A stretch of 64,000 nucleotides of DNA from Archangium lipolyticum (GCF_024623785.1 NZ_JANKBZ010000009.1:124001-188000), one strand, 5' to 3'; shown: positions 22,596-31,008, numbered from the stretch's first letter. The notes: a model not told the origin generated them from the sequence alone. Numbers and translations are program-made.

Positions 22596-23522
22596 TCAGG
22601 GCCGGTACTCCCAGTGCCAGGGCTCGGAGGGCACGGTGCGGGCGAAGCCGAAGCGGCTCGCGTTGTTGGCCAGCCACCGGTAGGTGGCGGAGCTGGTGGC
22701 GCCGACGTTGATGTCCACGGCGATGCCGCCCTGGTGGTTGGAGTAGCCGGGCTTGGCGGCGAGGTTGCCGGTGCCGTTGAGGTACTTCTGATAGAGGATG
22801 CGCTGCTCCTCCATGGAGCGGAAGCCGCTGTTGACGTGCAGGTTGATGCCGGCGGCGCGGGCGGCGGCGTGCATGCGGTTGAAGGCGGCCGCGGCGTCCG
22901 AGCGCATCTCCTTGCCGTTGGGGATGGAGGAGAGGGTGATCTTCCGGGGCACGCCGTTGACGTAGCCGGTGACGGTGCGGCCGCCGCCGGGGGCGGGGGT
23001 GGTGGGGCCCTGCACCTTGATGCCGAGCTTGTCCCACGTCTTGGGGCCCACGACGCCATCGGCGGTGAGGCCGCGGGACTTCTGGAAGGCCTTCACGGCG
23101 GCGAGCGTCTTGTCACCGAAGACGCCGTCGGCGCCGCCCGCGTTGAAGCCGAGCGCGTTGAGGCGGTTCTGCAGGGCGCGCACGGGCTCGCCCCGGGCGC
23201 CATGGCGCAGCGTGGGTCCGGAGCCGCCCGAGGATGCGGGGGGAGGCGGCTTGGGGGCGGTGGCCTTGTTGAGGGCGTTCCACGTCTTGGGGCCCACGAC
23301 ACCATCGGCGGCGAGGCCGCGGGACTTCTGGAAGGCCTTCACGGCGGCGAGCGTCTTCGGGCCGAAGGCTCCATCGGCGGCGCCGGGGTCGAAGCCCGCG
23401 GCCTTCAGCTTCTTCTGGAGGGTGACGACGGAGGGCCCGCGAGAATCCAACCGGAGCGTGGGGGGGGCGGAGCTCGCGGCGACTCGGGGGGCGAGGGCGG
23501 TGGAACGGGCGATAGCGACCAT
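22596..23522 (-). CDS. VanY-type D-Ala-D-Ala peptidase with two peptidoglycan-binding domains
   Basis: A 308-residue protein. Two PG_binding_1 domains (~25-88 and ~105-168) share near-identical TLAAVKAFQKSRGL segments, separated by a Pro linker. The C-terminal M15/VanY domain has zinc ligands His263 (SNHQGG), Asp270 (AVDIN) and His303 (WHWEY), and a SGFRS substrate-binding motif. The reaction is hydrolysis of peptidoglycan stem peptides. No signal peptide is visible and the ATG lacks a Shine-Dalgarno; such enzymes can be exported by unconventional routes or released by lysis. It lies 92 bases downstream of the MORN gene on the same strand, so it may share the toxin operon's transcript. Confidence 0.9.
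   Translation of the reverse strand: MVAIARSTALAPRVAASSAPPTLRLDSRGPSVVTLQKKLKAAGFDPGAADGAFGPKTLAAVKAFQKSRGLAADGVVGPKTWNALNKATAPKPPPPASSGGSGPTLRHGARGEPVRALQNRLNALGFNAGGADGVFGDKTLAAVKAFQKSRGLTADGVVGPKTWDKLGIKVQGPTTPAPGGGRTVTGYVNGVPRKITLSSIPNGKEMRSDAAAAFNRMHAAARAAGINLHVNSGFRSMEEQRILYQKYLNGTGNLAAKPGYSNHQGGIAVDINVGATSSATYRWLANNASRFGFARTVPSEPWHWEYRP
23035..23111. repeat. Direct repeat copy 1 within the VanY gene
   Basis: A 77-base segment repeated at 23281-23357 with only 2 differences (246-base spacing, 82 codons). It encodes the core of each peptidoglycan-binding domain and indicates recent duplication or gene conversion of the module. Confidence 0.9.
23281..23357. repeat. Direct repeat copy 2 within the VanY gene
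   Basis: Second copy of the 77-base peptidoglycan-binding core at 23035-23111; 75 of 77 bases are identical by eye. Confidence 0.9.
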
Positions 23523-23614
23523 GGGGGGGACTCGCTGTTCGAGAATTGGGGAAACCTGGTCCTATTTTCGTAGGAGCCACAAAGAAGTTTCCTCCCCCGG
23601 GTCGATTGGGGCCC

Positions 23615-24046
23615 TCAGATGGGAGGGGCGGACTGGCCGTAGGTCTTCCGGCGGAGTTGCCACTGCTCATACAGGCTGTCGGTGGGGGTGATGTGCCAGT
23701 CCTTCATCAACCCGCCGTGTTCATCCCACCGCTTCTCGGTGATGGGGATCCCGAACTCACCCCTCCTTTCGGAGCGGAGGCGCCCCTGCTCGTCCCAGAC
23801 ACGCTCATATCCGTGGAGACCTCCGTTCCAGAGGTTCGCTTCTTCCATGAGCTTCCCCGAGGGGAACCATTCGCGTTTGGGTCCATTCTCGATCCCGTCG
23901 ACATGGTGCACCTCGCTCTGGAGGGTACCGTCCGGGAAGAACTCGACGGCAAAGCCCGTGAAGGGCTGGCCCTTCCAGTACAAGTAGTACCCATCACGGA
24001 CCACGAGCTCGAGCTCATCGAAGTGGACGCGAGGAATGTCTGTCAT
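23615..24046 (-). CDS. MORN-repeat protein, YwqK-family immunity protein candidate
   Basis: A 143-residue cytoplasmic protein. From about residue 25 to 115 it consists of ~22-residue MORN-like repeats with recurring FPDGTLQSE, FPSGKLMEE and DEQGRLRSE turns and conserved Gly/Trp/Tyr. This is the pattern of YwqK-family antitoxins. Its ATG overlaps the stop of the deaminase-domain lipoprotein (ATGA), so the two are translated together in the toxin-then-immunity order. Codons end in A or T more often than in neighbours (ATT, CCT, GAT, AAA, GAA), consistent with horizontal movement. Proposed role: binding and neutralising the deaminase toxin in the producer or its kin. Confidence 0.78.
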   Translation of the reverse strand: MTDIPRVHFDELELVVRDGYYLYWKGQPFTGFAVEFFPDGTLQSEVHHVDGIENGPKREWFPSGKLMEEANLWNGGLHGYERVWDEQGRLRSERRGEFGIPITEKRWDEHGGLMKDWHITPTDSLYEQWQLRRKTYGQSAPPI

Positions 24047-25215
24047 GGCAGAAGCCTGATTTGCGAGGGGAGGATTGCTTCGCAGTTGGGGCAGGGCGGG
24101 GGAATCCCCTCGACCCGGGTCGTGCCTCGAAGAGAGCGGTTGTGGAGGACGAACGAGGAGAGCTCCTGGGGTTCTACCGGGCGGCCCATCATCGCTTCCC
24201 GTTCATACAGGGCCTTGTTCAATGCGACGATCTCGGAGTGTGCGCCTGGCACTCCCGCTCGCGGCGGTGTGACACCGCCCGTTGCGGCGCGATAGGCCGT
24301 GAGGCTCTTCGTGAGAAGCGGATGAAGGTTGGCGGGAGGGTTCTCGTGGTTGGTTCCAAAGAACGTCCTCCCAGTCCGCGTATCGAGAACGCCCGTCAGG
24401 ACGGGCCCGCGCTCATTGTTCGAAAGCATCTCGACCATGTGGGCGGCGCGCAGGCGGACCGTCTCGACGAAGGCTCTCTCCACCTCGGGTGTCAGATAGG
24501 GGGTGGAACCACCTCTTCCGGTGGGCGGATGGGCCAGTCCCAACGCCTTCTCCACCGCCACCCCGACCGCCAGCGCCGAGAGGAACTCCGCCGCGGCACC
24601 GAGCCGGGAGGCGTCCTGCTTCGTGAACATCTCCTTGCCGCGGCCCACCTGCCAGCCCCGCTCCAGTGCGAAGTGGAGCGGGTTGGAGTCCCTGGCCAAC
24701 CCATACAGGCCCAGTTGGAGCCGGAGGGTGGCGGGATGCGTCAACACGTAGTGGGCGACAATCCTCCGTCTGTTCTCGAAGTGGGCGTACCTCTCCACGG
24801 CTACCGCGCCCGTGCCCATGAGCTGTTCCGCTTCTCGTGCTTCCTCGGCGGACAGGTTTCCGGGCTCGACCGGTGGCCGCATGCGCAAGGGCGCGGGAAC
24901 GGTCGGAGATGCCATGGCCTCGGCATACTCGCGCTCCCAACGTGAGAGCGGGTGGAACCACTGGACGGGATGGGCCCTGGGCTCCGAGGCCCACCAGGCC
25001 GCGATGTCCCCTGGCTTCTCCAGCAGGAGGAGTTTCTGGACGACGTCACGTCCGTTGAAGACGCGGATGCCCTCGGAGGCCGGTGCTTCGAGCTGGGTGG
25101 AGCCGCCCGTTCCTCCGATTTCGCACTCCCGGACCGTGCCCGGCTCCTTCTGGGAAGAGCCCGGTCCCGCGCAAGCGGTCAGCAAGCCGCACAACAACAG
25201 TCCCAAGTACCGCAT
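24043..25215 (-). CDS. Lipoprotein with C-terminal YwqJ-like deaminase toxin domain
   Basis: A 390-residue protein. The lipoprotein signal MRYLGLLLCGLLTAC (Cys15) is followed by a ~240-residue helical region with no recognised fold. The C-terminal ~125 residues look like a YwqJ-type nucleic-acid/nucleotide deaminase. The zinc-site motif HSE (His326, Glu328) lies in PGAHSEIVALNKAL and the CPNC pair (Cys375, Cys378) in PPPCPNCEAI. This is the H-x-E ... P-C-x-x-C arrangement of the cytidine-deaminase superfamily. The downstream overlapping YwqK-like gene fits toxin plus immunity. Lipoprotein toxins in myxobacteria (SitA) are passed between kin by TraA/B outer-membrane exchange; delivery here is inference. 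Codon use is less GC-biased than in neighbours. No clear Shine-Dalgarno is seen. Confidence 0.78.
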   Translation of the reverse strand: MRYLGLLLCGLLTACAGPGSSQKEPGTVRECEIGGTGGSTQLEAPASEGIRVFNGRDVVQKLLLLEKPGDIAAWWASEPRAHPVQWFHPLSRWEREYAEAMASPTVPAPLRMRPPVEPGNLSAEEAREAEQLMGTGAVAVERYAHFENRRRIVAHYVLTHPATLRLQLGLYGLARDSNPLHFALERGWQVGRGKEMFTKQDASRLGAAAEFLSALAVGVAVEKALGLAHPPTGRGGSTPYLTPEVERAFVETVRLRAAHMVEMLSNNERGPVLTGVLDTRTGRTFFGTNHENPPANLHPLLTKSLTAYRAATGGVTPPRAGVPGAHSEIVALNKALYEREAMMGRPVEPQELSSFVLHNRSLRGTTRVEGIPPPCPNCEAILPSQIRLLP

Positions 25216-25267
25216 GAGGCCGCTCGTCTAGCCCTGGTCAGACCCGAAGCGCGAGCGGAACATGGGC

Positions 25268-25309
25268 GGGGCTCTCCCCGCCAGCACCCATGGCGGGAGG
25301 GGAGAGCCC
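25268..25309 (-). terminator. Terminator hairpin
   Basis: GGGGCTCTCCCCGCCA (25268-25283) pairs with TGGCGGGAGGGGAGAGCCC (25291-25309), with a 4-base bulge. It lies between the end of the polysaccharide-lyase gene and the start of the toxin gene, so the toxin pair probably has its own promoter. Confidence 0.6.
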
Positions 25310-25347
25310 ACAGCGGACCGTGGGGGTTCCAGACCCCACGTGCTGGT

Positions 25348-26406
25348 TCAGCGCCGCGGCGAGCGCGGTGCGCGGGCGGGCACCAGCTTGCGCCGGCCGA
25401 GCAGGGCGAGCACGGTCAGGCCAACGACGGTGAGCAGGGGCGCGCCGCCGGTCGAGGAGGCACCGCAGCCCGCGGGAGGCATGCCCGTGCCGAGCGTCGT
25501 CGGATCTCCCGGGACGATGCCGTCGGAGCCCGGAGAATCATCGGAGCCCGGAGGGGTCTGGGAGATGGGATCGGAATCCCGGGGCACATCGGCCGTGGGG
25601 GGGGAGCCCGCATCGGACGAGGGTCCGGACACGGAGCCGGGAGCATTGGTGCTCGGGGGCGCGGGGGTGGGGGGGTTGGGCGTCGCGTCGACGACGGGCG
25701 CGGGCAGCACGTCCGCCAGAGTGGTGGCCATGGCGAAGCCGTCGTGGAAGACGATGCCCGTCGGCGCGATGGAGGAATCGCGGTACAGGCCCATCTTGAG
25801 GTAGTTGCGCTGGCCCGAGTACTGGGTGGCCACCTTCGTCTTCGGCAGGACGACCTTGCCGTCGTGGTACAGCTCGACGAAGCCGGTGTTCGCGTCGGGG
25901 GACCACTTCACGTGCAGGATGAAATCGTTCCAGTGCTCGCGTTGTACAGGGGCCCGCCAGACGATCTTCCCATTCTGGCCACCCATGCGCAGATTGATCT
26001 GGTCATCCACCACGTAGAACTCGAGCGGTGGAGAGCCGCCGTTTCCGTCGTGGTGCCACTGGGTGAAGAGCGCCCACTTCGAAGAGCGGGGGAAGCTCTT
26101 GGGGAAGAGCGTGCTCCACTTGTAGAAGTACTCGGTGCCGGGCGCCGCTCTATCCAGGTACAGCAGCTCGTTGCGGTTGCCGCTGGCGTTGATGGGGTCA
26201 TCGCCCTGGTGAACGGTGACCTTCAGCGCGTAGCGGCCCTCTCGCACCGGCGAGTTGACCACCAGCAGGCGATTCGAGGCGACACTCTGCTCGCGGTCCC
26301 ATTGCGAGAGGTTTCCGGTCTCGAAATCTCCCTTCCAGACGACGGAAGCAGAGGCAAGGGTGGGCAGCAGCAGGGCGAAGGGGGCAAGTCTCAGCGAACG
26401 CTTCAA
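25348..26406 (-). CDS. Heparin-lyase-I-like polysaccharide lyase with MYXO-CTERM tail
   Basis: A 352-residue exported protein with an N-terminal signal peptide (MKRSLRLAPFALLLPTLASA). Residues ~22-235 form a jelly-roll of the heparin lyase I/PL20-like family (WKGDFETGNLSQWD, NRNELLYLD, KWALFTQWHHDG, WNDFILHVKWSP). These lyases cleave uronic-acid polysaccharides by beta-elimination. A Pro/Ser/Asp-rich linker (~235-310) leads to a MYXO-CTERM sorting tail: PAGCGAS, a hydrophobic helix (APLLTVVGLTVLALLG) and a basic end. In myxobacteria this tail is processed by a rhomboid-like myxosortase and the protein is shown at the surface. Substrate not determinable by eye. Confidence 0.82.
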   Translation of the reverse strand: MKRSLRLAPFALLLPTLASASVVWKGDFETGNLSQWDREQSVASNRLLVVNSPVREGRYALKVTVHQGDDPINASGNRNELLYLDRAAPGTEYFYKWSTLFPKSFPRSSKWALFTQWHHDGNGGSPPLEFYVVDDQINLRMGGQNGKIVWRAPVQREHWNDFILHVKWSPDANTGFVELYHDGKVVLPKTKVATQYSGQRNYLKMGLYRDSSIAPTGIVFHDGFAMATTLADVLPAPVVDATPNPPTPAPPSTNAPGSVSGPSSDAGSPPTADVPRDSDPISQTPPGSDDSPGSDGIVPGDPTTLGTGMPPAGCGASSTGGAPLLTVVGLTVLALLGRRKLVPARAPRSPRR

Positions 26407-26549
26407 TCTCGGTCCTTTCGTTCCGGTTGGGCCCCCACGGACAAATGAGAACCCTTCCCACTTCCCGGCGTGCTCCCCTGTCAGCCCTCCTTCCAGTCGG
26501 AGTTCTTCCGCCTCGCGGAGGTCCTTCCAGGCACACGAGCGCCGCGAGG

Positions 26550-26580
26550 GAGGCCCGTGCGACGAGCGGGCACGGGCCTC
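26550..26580 (-). terminator. Terminator hairpin after the formaldehyde operon
   Basis: A perfect 11-base stem GAGGCCCGTGC (26550-26560) / GCACGGGCCTC (26570-26580) lies 9 bases past the S-formylglutathione hydrolase stop. The remainder of the 26407-26588 gap shows no gene. Confidence 0.65.
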
Positions 26581-26588
26581 CTCTCATT

Positions 26589-27440
26589 TCAGGCGGTTAG
26601 CGCCGCCGCGTGGTGCCGGAGGTGGTCCTCCATGAAGGTCGAGACGAAGTAGTAGCCGTGGTCGTAGCCGTCCTGGAACCGGAGTGTCAGGGGCTGCCCC
26701 GACTGCTCGCAGGCCTCGCGGAGGAGCTCGGGTTTGAGCTGCTCCACGAGGAACTTGTCGCTCGTGCCCTGATCCACCAGCAGCGGCGGGAGGCGCGCGC
26801 CGGAGCGCAGCAGCTCCGTGGTGTCCCAGGCCCGTCCGGCGTCCGCATCCGCCCCCAGATAGGTACGGAAGGCCTTCTGTCCCCAGGGGCAGCGCAGGGG
26901 GGCGCTGATGGGGGCGAAGGCGGAGACGGAGCGGTAGCGGCCCGGTTGGCGCAGGGCGCAGACGAGGGCGCCATGGCCTCCCATGGAGTGGCCGAAGATG
27001 CCCTCCCTGTCCATGCGAGCCGGGAAGCTCCTGCCCACGAGCTCGGGCAGCTCGCGGGTGACGTAGCTGAACATGCGGAAGCGCGGCGCCCAGGGGGCCT
27101 GGGTGGCGTCCAGGTAGAAGCCGGCGGCGGTGCCCACCTCCCAGTCGGCGTTCTCGTTGGGGATGCCGGTGTCGCGCGGGCTGGTGTCGGGCACCACGAG
27201 CATCACTCCCAGCTCGGCGGCGAGCCGATGCGCGCCCGCCTTGATCTGGAAGGTCTCCTCCGTGCAGGTGAGGCCCGAGAGGTAATAGAGGACGGGCACC
27301 TTGCCCGCCTTCGCCTGCGGGGGCACGAAGACGGAGAAGCGCATCTCGCCGCCGCACACGTCCGAGTCGTGGCGGTAGTAGGCGACGGTGCCTCCGAAGC
27401 AGCGGTGCTCGGTGGCGAGCCGGAGGGTCGGCGTGGCCAT
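26589..27440 (-). CDS. fghA: S-formylglutathione hydrolase
   Basis: A 283-residue cytoplasmic esterase of the esterase D family. It hydrolyses S-formylglutathione to formate and glutathione, the second step of formaldehyde detoxification. The triad is visible: Ser152 in GHSMGG, Asp228 (QGTSDKF) and His261 (GYDHGYY). The family motif SGLTCTEETF and the NENADW segment are also present. Length is typical. The ATG shares one base with the stop of the upstream dehydrogenase (TGATG), so the two steps are translationally coupled. Confidence 0.93.
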   Translation of the reverse strand: MATPTLRLATEHRCFGGTVAYYRHDSDVCGGEMRFSVFVPPQAKAGKVPVLYYLSGLTCTEETFQIKAGAHRLAAELGVMLVVPDTSPRDTGIPNENADWEVGTAAGFYLDATQAPWAPRFRMFSYVTRELPELVGRSFPARMDREGIFGHSMGGHGALVCALRQPGRYRSVSAFAPISAPLRCPWGQKAFRTYLGADADAGRAWDTTELLRSGARLPPLLVDQGTSDKFLVEQLKPELLREACEQSGQPLTLRFQDGYDHGYYFVSTFMEDHLRHHAAALTA

Positions 27441-28549
27441 CAGTACTTCACCACCGTGCGGATGGACTCGCCCCGGTGCATCAGGTCGAAGCCCTCGTTG
27501 ATGCGCTCCAGGGGGAGGGTATGGGTGACGAGGTCATCCACGTTGATCTTCCCCTCCATGTACCAGTCGACGATGCGGGGCACGTCCGTGCGGCCGCGGG
27601 CTCCGCCGAAGGCGCTGCCCTTCCACACGCGCCCGGTGACGAGCTGGAAGGGACGGGTGCGGATCTCCTCACCGGCGGCGGCCACGCCGATGATGATGCT
27701 CTCGCCCCAGCCGCGGTGGCAGCACTCGAGCGCCTGGCGCATGGTGTTCACGTTGCCGATGCACTCGAAGCTGTAGTCGGCGCCGCCCTGGGTGAGGTTG
27801 ACGAGGTAGGGCACCAGGTCCGCGCCCACCTCGGCCGGGTTGACGAAGTGGGTGAGGCCGAACTTCTCGGCCATGGCGCGCCGGTTGGGGTTGAGGTCCA
27901 CGCCGACGATCTGATCCGCGCCCACCATGCGGCAGGCCTGCACCACGTTGAGGCCGATGCCGCCCAGGCCGAAGACGACCACGCGGGCGCCGGCCTCCAC
28001 CTTCGCGGTGTAGACGACGGCGCCGATGCCCGTGGTCACCCCGCAGCCGATGTAGCAGACCTTGTCGAAGGGCGCGTCCTCGCGGATCTTCGCCACGGCG
28101 ATCTCCGGCAGCACCGTGTAGCGCGAGAAGGTGGACGTCCCCATGTAGTGGAAGACGGGCTCCTTGCCGAGCCGGAAGCGGCTGGTGCCGTCCGGCATGA
28201 GGCCCTTGCCCTGCGTGGCGCGGATGGCCGTACAGAGGTTCGTCTTGCGCGACAGGCAGGACTTACACTGGCGGCACTCGGGCGTGTAGAGCGGGATGAC
28301 GTGGTCGCCCTTCTTCACCGAGGTGACGCCGGGGCCCGTGTCCACGATGATGCCCGCGCCCTCGTGGCCGAGGATGGAGGGGAAGAGGCCCTCGGGGTCC
28401 TTGCCCGACAGCGTGTACGCGTCGGTGTGGCAGATGCCCGTGGCCTTCAGCTCGACGAGCACTTCACCTGCCTTGGGTCCTTCGAGGTGCACCGTCTCGA
28501 TGCTCAGGGGCTTGCCCGGTCCGATGGCCACCGCTGCCTGGACGTCCAT
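27440..28549 (-). CDS. frmA: S-(hydroxymethyl)glutathione dehydrogenase (class III alcohol dehydrogenase)
   Basis: A 369-residue zinc-dependent dehydrogenase oxidising S-hydroxymethylglutathione to S-formylglutathione with NAD. The start at 28549 has GGAGG 7 bases upstream; the long open frame before it is shadow. Catalytic zinc ligands Cys40 and His62 (with Glu63) and four structural zinc cysteines (92, 95, 98, 106) are present, as is the Rossmann motif GLGGIGLNVVQ. The class III hallmark length and CHTDAYTLSGKDPEG segment match. It heads a two-gene operon with the hydrolase. The same enzyme can act as an S-nitrosoglutathione reductase. Confidence 0.94.
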   Translation of the reverse strand: MDVQAAVAIGPGKPLSIETVHLEGPKAGEVLVELKATGICHTDAYTLSGKDPEGLFPSILGHEGAGIIVDTGPGVTSVKKGDHVIPLYTPECRQCKSCLSRKTNLCTAIRATQGKGLMPDGTSRFRLGKEPVFHYMGTSTFSRYTVLPEIAVAKIREDAPFDKVCYIGCGVTTGIGAVVYTAKVEAGARVVVFGLGGIGLNVVQACRMVGADQIVGVDLNPNRRAMAEKFGLTHFVNPAEVGADLVPYLVNLTQGGADYSFECIGNVNTMRQALECCHRGWGESIIIGVAAAGEEIRTRPFQLVTGRVWKGSAFGGARGRTDVPRIVDWYMEGKINVDDLVTHTLPLERINEGFDLMHRGESIRTVVKY

Positions 28550-28739
28550 GTTCGATTCCTCCGGTTGTGGGATGTAGCGAGGCGATGCGGAGGGTAGCGG
28601 GTGCCCCGGTTCCTGGCACTTGTCGAGTCGAAGAATTGCGCTTCCCCGGAGTCGCGGTAACACATGAGGGAATCTGCTGGTCATCGAGTAGCACCGGACG
28701 AAGCGCATGAGACGAGGAGCCGACAGAGCGGGAGCGGTC

Positions 28740-29166
28740 GTGCGTCCCGGCGGGGCAGGTGTCCTGCTGGCGTCGCTGCTGCTCGTCGTGTCGGCTTCCG
28801 GATGCGGCCAGCTGGAAGACTCTCTGGATTCTCTTGCCCTCCAGTTGGAGGACAGCGTCCCGCACCGGCACGACACCGCCGGTGACTCCGGACGGGGCAC
28901 CCCTTCCCCGCACCCCGCGCTGGGGCGGGAGCAGGTGGTGCCCAACCCGCGTTCCGCCCGTATCAGGGGGACGCTCATCGCGGGCCTCGCGGTCAGCCGC
29001 GCGGAAACCCCGCCAGCAGCGGGTACCGGGCTCCAACGGTACACGCCAGGACAGGAGCCAGCTCCTGTCGCTCGCCGAGCAGTCCTTGGAGCACCGCGGC
29101 GGGAGTCCCCAGCCAGCCGCGGCCGTGAGGTGTTGCTGGGCTTCGCACGAGGCACACCCCTGCTGA
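28740..29166 (+). pseudogene. Possible lipoprotein gene with a frame break
   Basis: The 28550-29325 gap has no intact recognisable gene. GTG 28740 follows GGGAG and opens a convincing lipoprotein signal (VLLASLLLVVSASGC) and a helical QLEDSLDSLALQLEDS start. After ~100 codons the codon pattern in this frame decays. Near 29030 another frame takes over with coding-like sequence (RQDRSQLLSLAEQSLEHRGG) that stops at 29166. This suggests a frameshifted or decayed lipoprotein, or a sequencing error. Unshifted, the original frame stays open into the next gene, which is uninformative at this GC content. Confidence 0.3.
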
Positions 29167-29325
29167 GTCGAGGTGTGCTGCCAGACACTGCCCGTTCGCG
29201 GCCCGGCACGCTGCCCGTGCGGGCACTTGAAGCCGCGACGCCTCATCCCCAACTCGTTGCGCATCTCGATGCCGCCAGAGCACCCCAGCCGGCGGCGGAT
29301 GGCGACAGGCGGAGGAGGCGCTCTC

Positions 29326-30330
29326 ATGAAGAGGGGAGTCGTGTGTCGGGCCACCAGGACGTGGTTGCTCGCGGGAGCGGTGTGTCTTCCCGCGGGCGCG
29401 TGGGCGGACAGCCACAACCTGTCCTATCCGGTGGTGCTGCCGGAAGGCGCTGGCTTGTCGCTGCGAGCGGGGCTGACGGCCCCCCGCCTCGAGGGCCACT
29501 GGTGGTACGGCTGGACGCAGGGCGACACCCCGGTGGTCTGCGCCCCGAGCACCTGCACGCCTCCGCCAGGCGTGGACGTGTGGCGCGTGTACCCCCAGGA
29601 CCAGGGTGGGCACTGGCAGGCGGGCGTCTTGAATGGGACGCCGGGCGCCATCGTGGGCGCGTCCGAGGTGGACTGGAGCGACGCGCTCGAGAACACCACC
29701 TGGAGCACCGCGTCCGCCATCCGCGTGGAGACGACGCTCTACACCCCGCTCGCCGAGCCCTTGCCGGCCTACGAGATGCTCCATCTCCATGGTCAGGGAG
29801 CCCGGGAGATGCAGGGCGTGGTGGCGTCGGACACGGACCCGGCCATCCCCTCGCTCTCCGAGACCGGGGACGCCACGGTGGTGACGCCGTGCGCGCGGCT
29901 CACCATCCAGAAGCTGGAGCCCTCCGACTCGGCCTCACGGCCGCGGGAGGAGCGTTTCCAGTGGAACGCCGCCACGGGAGAGTGGAATGGCGCGGCGTAC
30001 ACGCTCGTCAACAGCGCGGTCTGGGAAAAGGGTGACCAGGGCCGGGCCAGGGGCCTGTCCTCCGTGGTGGATGTGCGTGGCAAGGCGCTCTTCCGGTACG
30101 ACTGGGAGCTGTGGCGCGCCGTGTTGCCTTCGCACGTCAGCGCGGCGGGCTGGTACCGCCTGACCTTCAGCCTGGACGGGAGCGCCGCGGGCGGCAAGCG
30201 CTGCGGCGGGTACGCGCTCAACACCTCCATCGCGGAAGCGGACGTGGAGGTGGGGGAGAAGTACCCGGCCGTGGTCGACGTCGTGTGGAACCTGTCCTAC
30301 GTGGACATCTACGTGCGCCAGAAGGACTGA
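29326..30330 (+). CDS. Secreted protein of unknown function
   Basis: A 334-residue protein. ATG 29326 has GGAGGAGG about 8 bases upstream and gives a signal peptide (TWLLAGAVCLPAGAWA). The mature part is beta-rich with Trp/Tyr-rich turns (GHWWYGWTQGD, WRVYPQDQGGHWQAG) and four Cys, a pair in VVCAPSTCT and two more in TPCARL and KRCGGY. It ends WNLSYVDIYVRQKD. No catalytic motif is recognised. It may be an outer-surface or extracellular structural protein. Confidence 0.7.
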   Translation: MKRGVVCRATRTWLLAGAVCLPAGAWADSHNLSYPVVLPEGAGLSLRAGLTAPRLEGHWWYGWTQGDTPVVCAPSTCTPPPGVDVWRVYPQDQGGHWQAGVLNGTPGAIVGASEVDWSDALENTTWSTASAIRVETTLYTPLAEPLPAYEMLHLHGQGAREMQGVVASDTDPAIPSLSETGDATVVTPCARLTIQKLEPSDSASRPREERFQWNAATGEWNGAAYTLVNSAVWEKGDQGRARGLSSVVDVRGKALFRYDWELWRAVLPSHVSAAGWYRLTFSLDGSAAGGKRCGGYALNTSIAEADVEVGEKYPAVVDVVWNLSYVDIYVRQKD

Positions 30331-30480
30331 CCGGGAGTGTCGGGCCGTGGATTCTCGCGGCTCCTTCTCCATCCAGGCGTGTACCGCCCTGGCATGGGCA
30401 TTCTTTTTACCTCGCCAGGGGTGGCCTCATGGGAACGTGATGCCCAGCTTGCTTGCCACCCTTGATGGAGGCTTTTTCGC

Positions 30481-31008
30481 GTGGAGACGAAGGGCGCCCA
30501 GCCCGAATCTGGACAGAGCCAGCCCAGGCGCCGAGGGCCCTCGCTCTTCGCCTGGCTCAGCCTGGGCGCGAGCGTCGTCATCGGGGTGGCGGCCGGAATC
30601 GGCGGCTTCACCTTCGCCTACGCGAAGGGCGGCTCCTACATGACGGACAACCCGGCGGCGTGCGCCAACTGTCACATCATGCAGGACCAGTACGCCGGGT
30701 GGAGCAAGTCCAGCCACCATGCCGTGGCCGTCTGCAATGATTGCCACACGCCTCCCAGCTTCGTCGGCAAGTACGTCGCGAAGGCGCGCAATGGCTGGCA
30801 CCACTCGGTGGCCTTCACCTCCGGCGACTTCCACGAGCCCATCCAAATCACCCCGCACAACCGGGACATCACCGAGCAGCGCTGCCGCTCGTGCCACCAG
30901 CCCATCGTGCAGGCCATCGACGCGCACGCGGCCTCCACGAGAGCCGAGGGTGATGACGGCTCCATCTCCTGCATCCGCTGTCACAACGACGTCGGACACG
31001 CTCCCTGA
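30481..31008 (+). CDS. nrfH: Cytochrome c nitrite reductase small subunit (NrfH, quinol oxidase)
   Basis: A 175-residue NapC/NirT-family membrane cytochrome starting at GTG 30481 with GGAGG 9 bases upstream. One N-terminal transmembrane helix (SLFAWLSLGASVVIGVAAGI) anchors four c-type hemes: CxxCH at 61-65, 85-89, 135-139 and 164-168. The first has the NrfH-type CxxCHxM, where Met ligates the heme. It takes electrons from menaquinol and passes them to NrfA in the periplasm. It lies 21 bases before nrfA in the usual nrfHA order. Confidence 0.94.
   Translation: METKGAQPESGQSQPRRRGPSLFAWLSLGASVVIGVAAGIGGFTFAYAKGGSYMTDNPAACANCHIMQDQYAGWSKSSHHAVAVCNDCHTPPSFVGKYVAKARNGWHHSVAFTSGDFHEPIQITPHNRDITEQRCRSCHQPIVQAIDAHAASTRAEGDDGSISCIRCHNDVGHAP

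Noticed and set aside
23615..24046. A plain eukaryote-like MORN membrane-targeting protein
   Set aside because: The overlapping toxin-like upstream gene and YwqK-like repeat pattern make an immunity role more likely, though not proven.
28464..29417. Minus-strand frame with Cys-containing segments
   Set aside because: It spans the dehydrogenase start and the intergenic region without a start signal, and the composition looks like shadow sequence.
30390..30410. Sigma-54-like promoter upstream of nrfH (TGGCATGGGCATTCTT)
   Set aside because: The essential GC of the -12 element is missing (TTCT instead of TTGC), so the match is weak.
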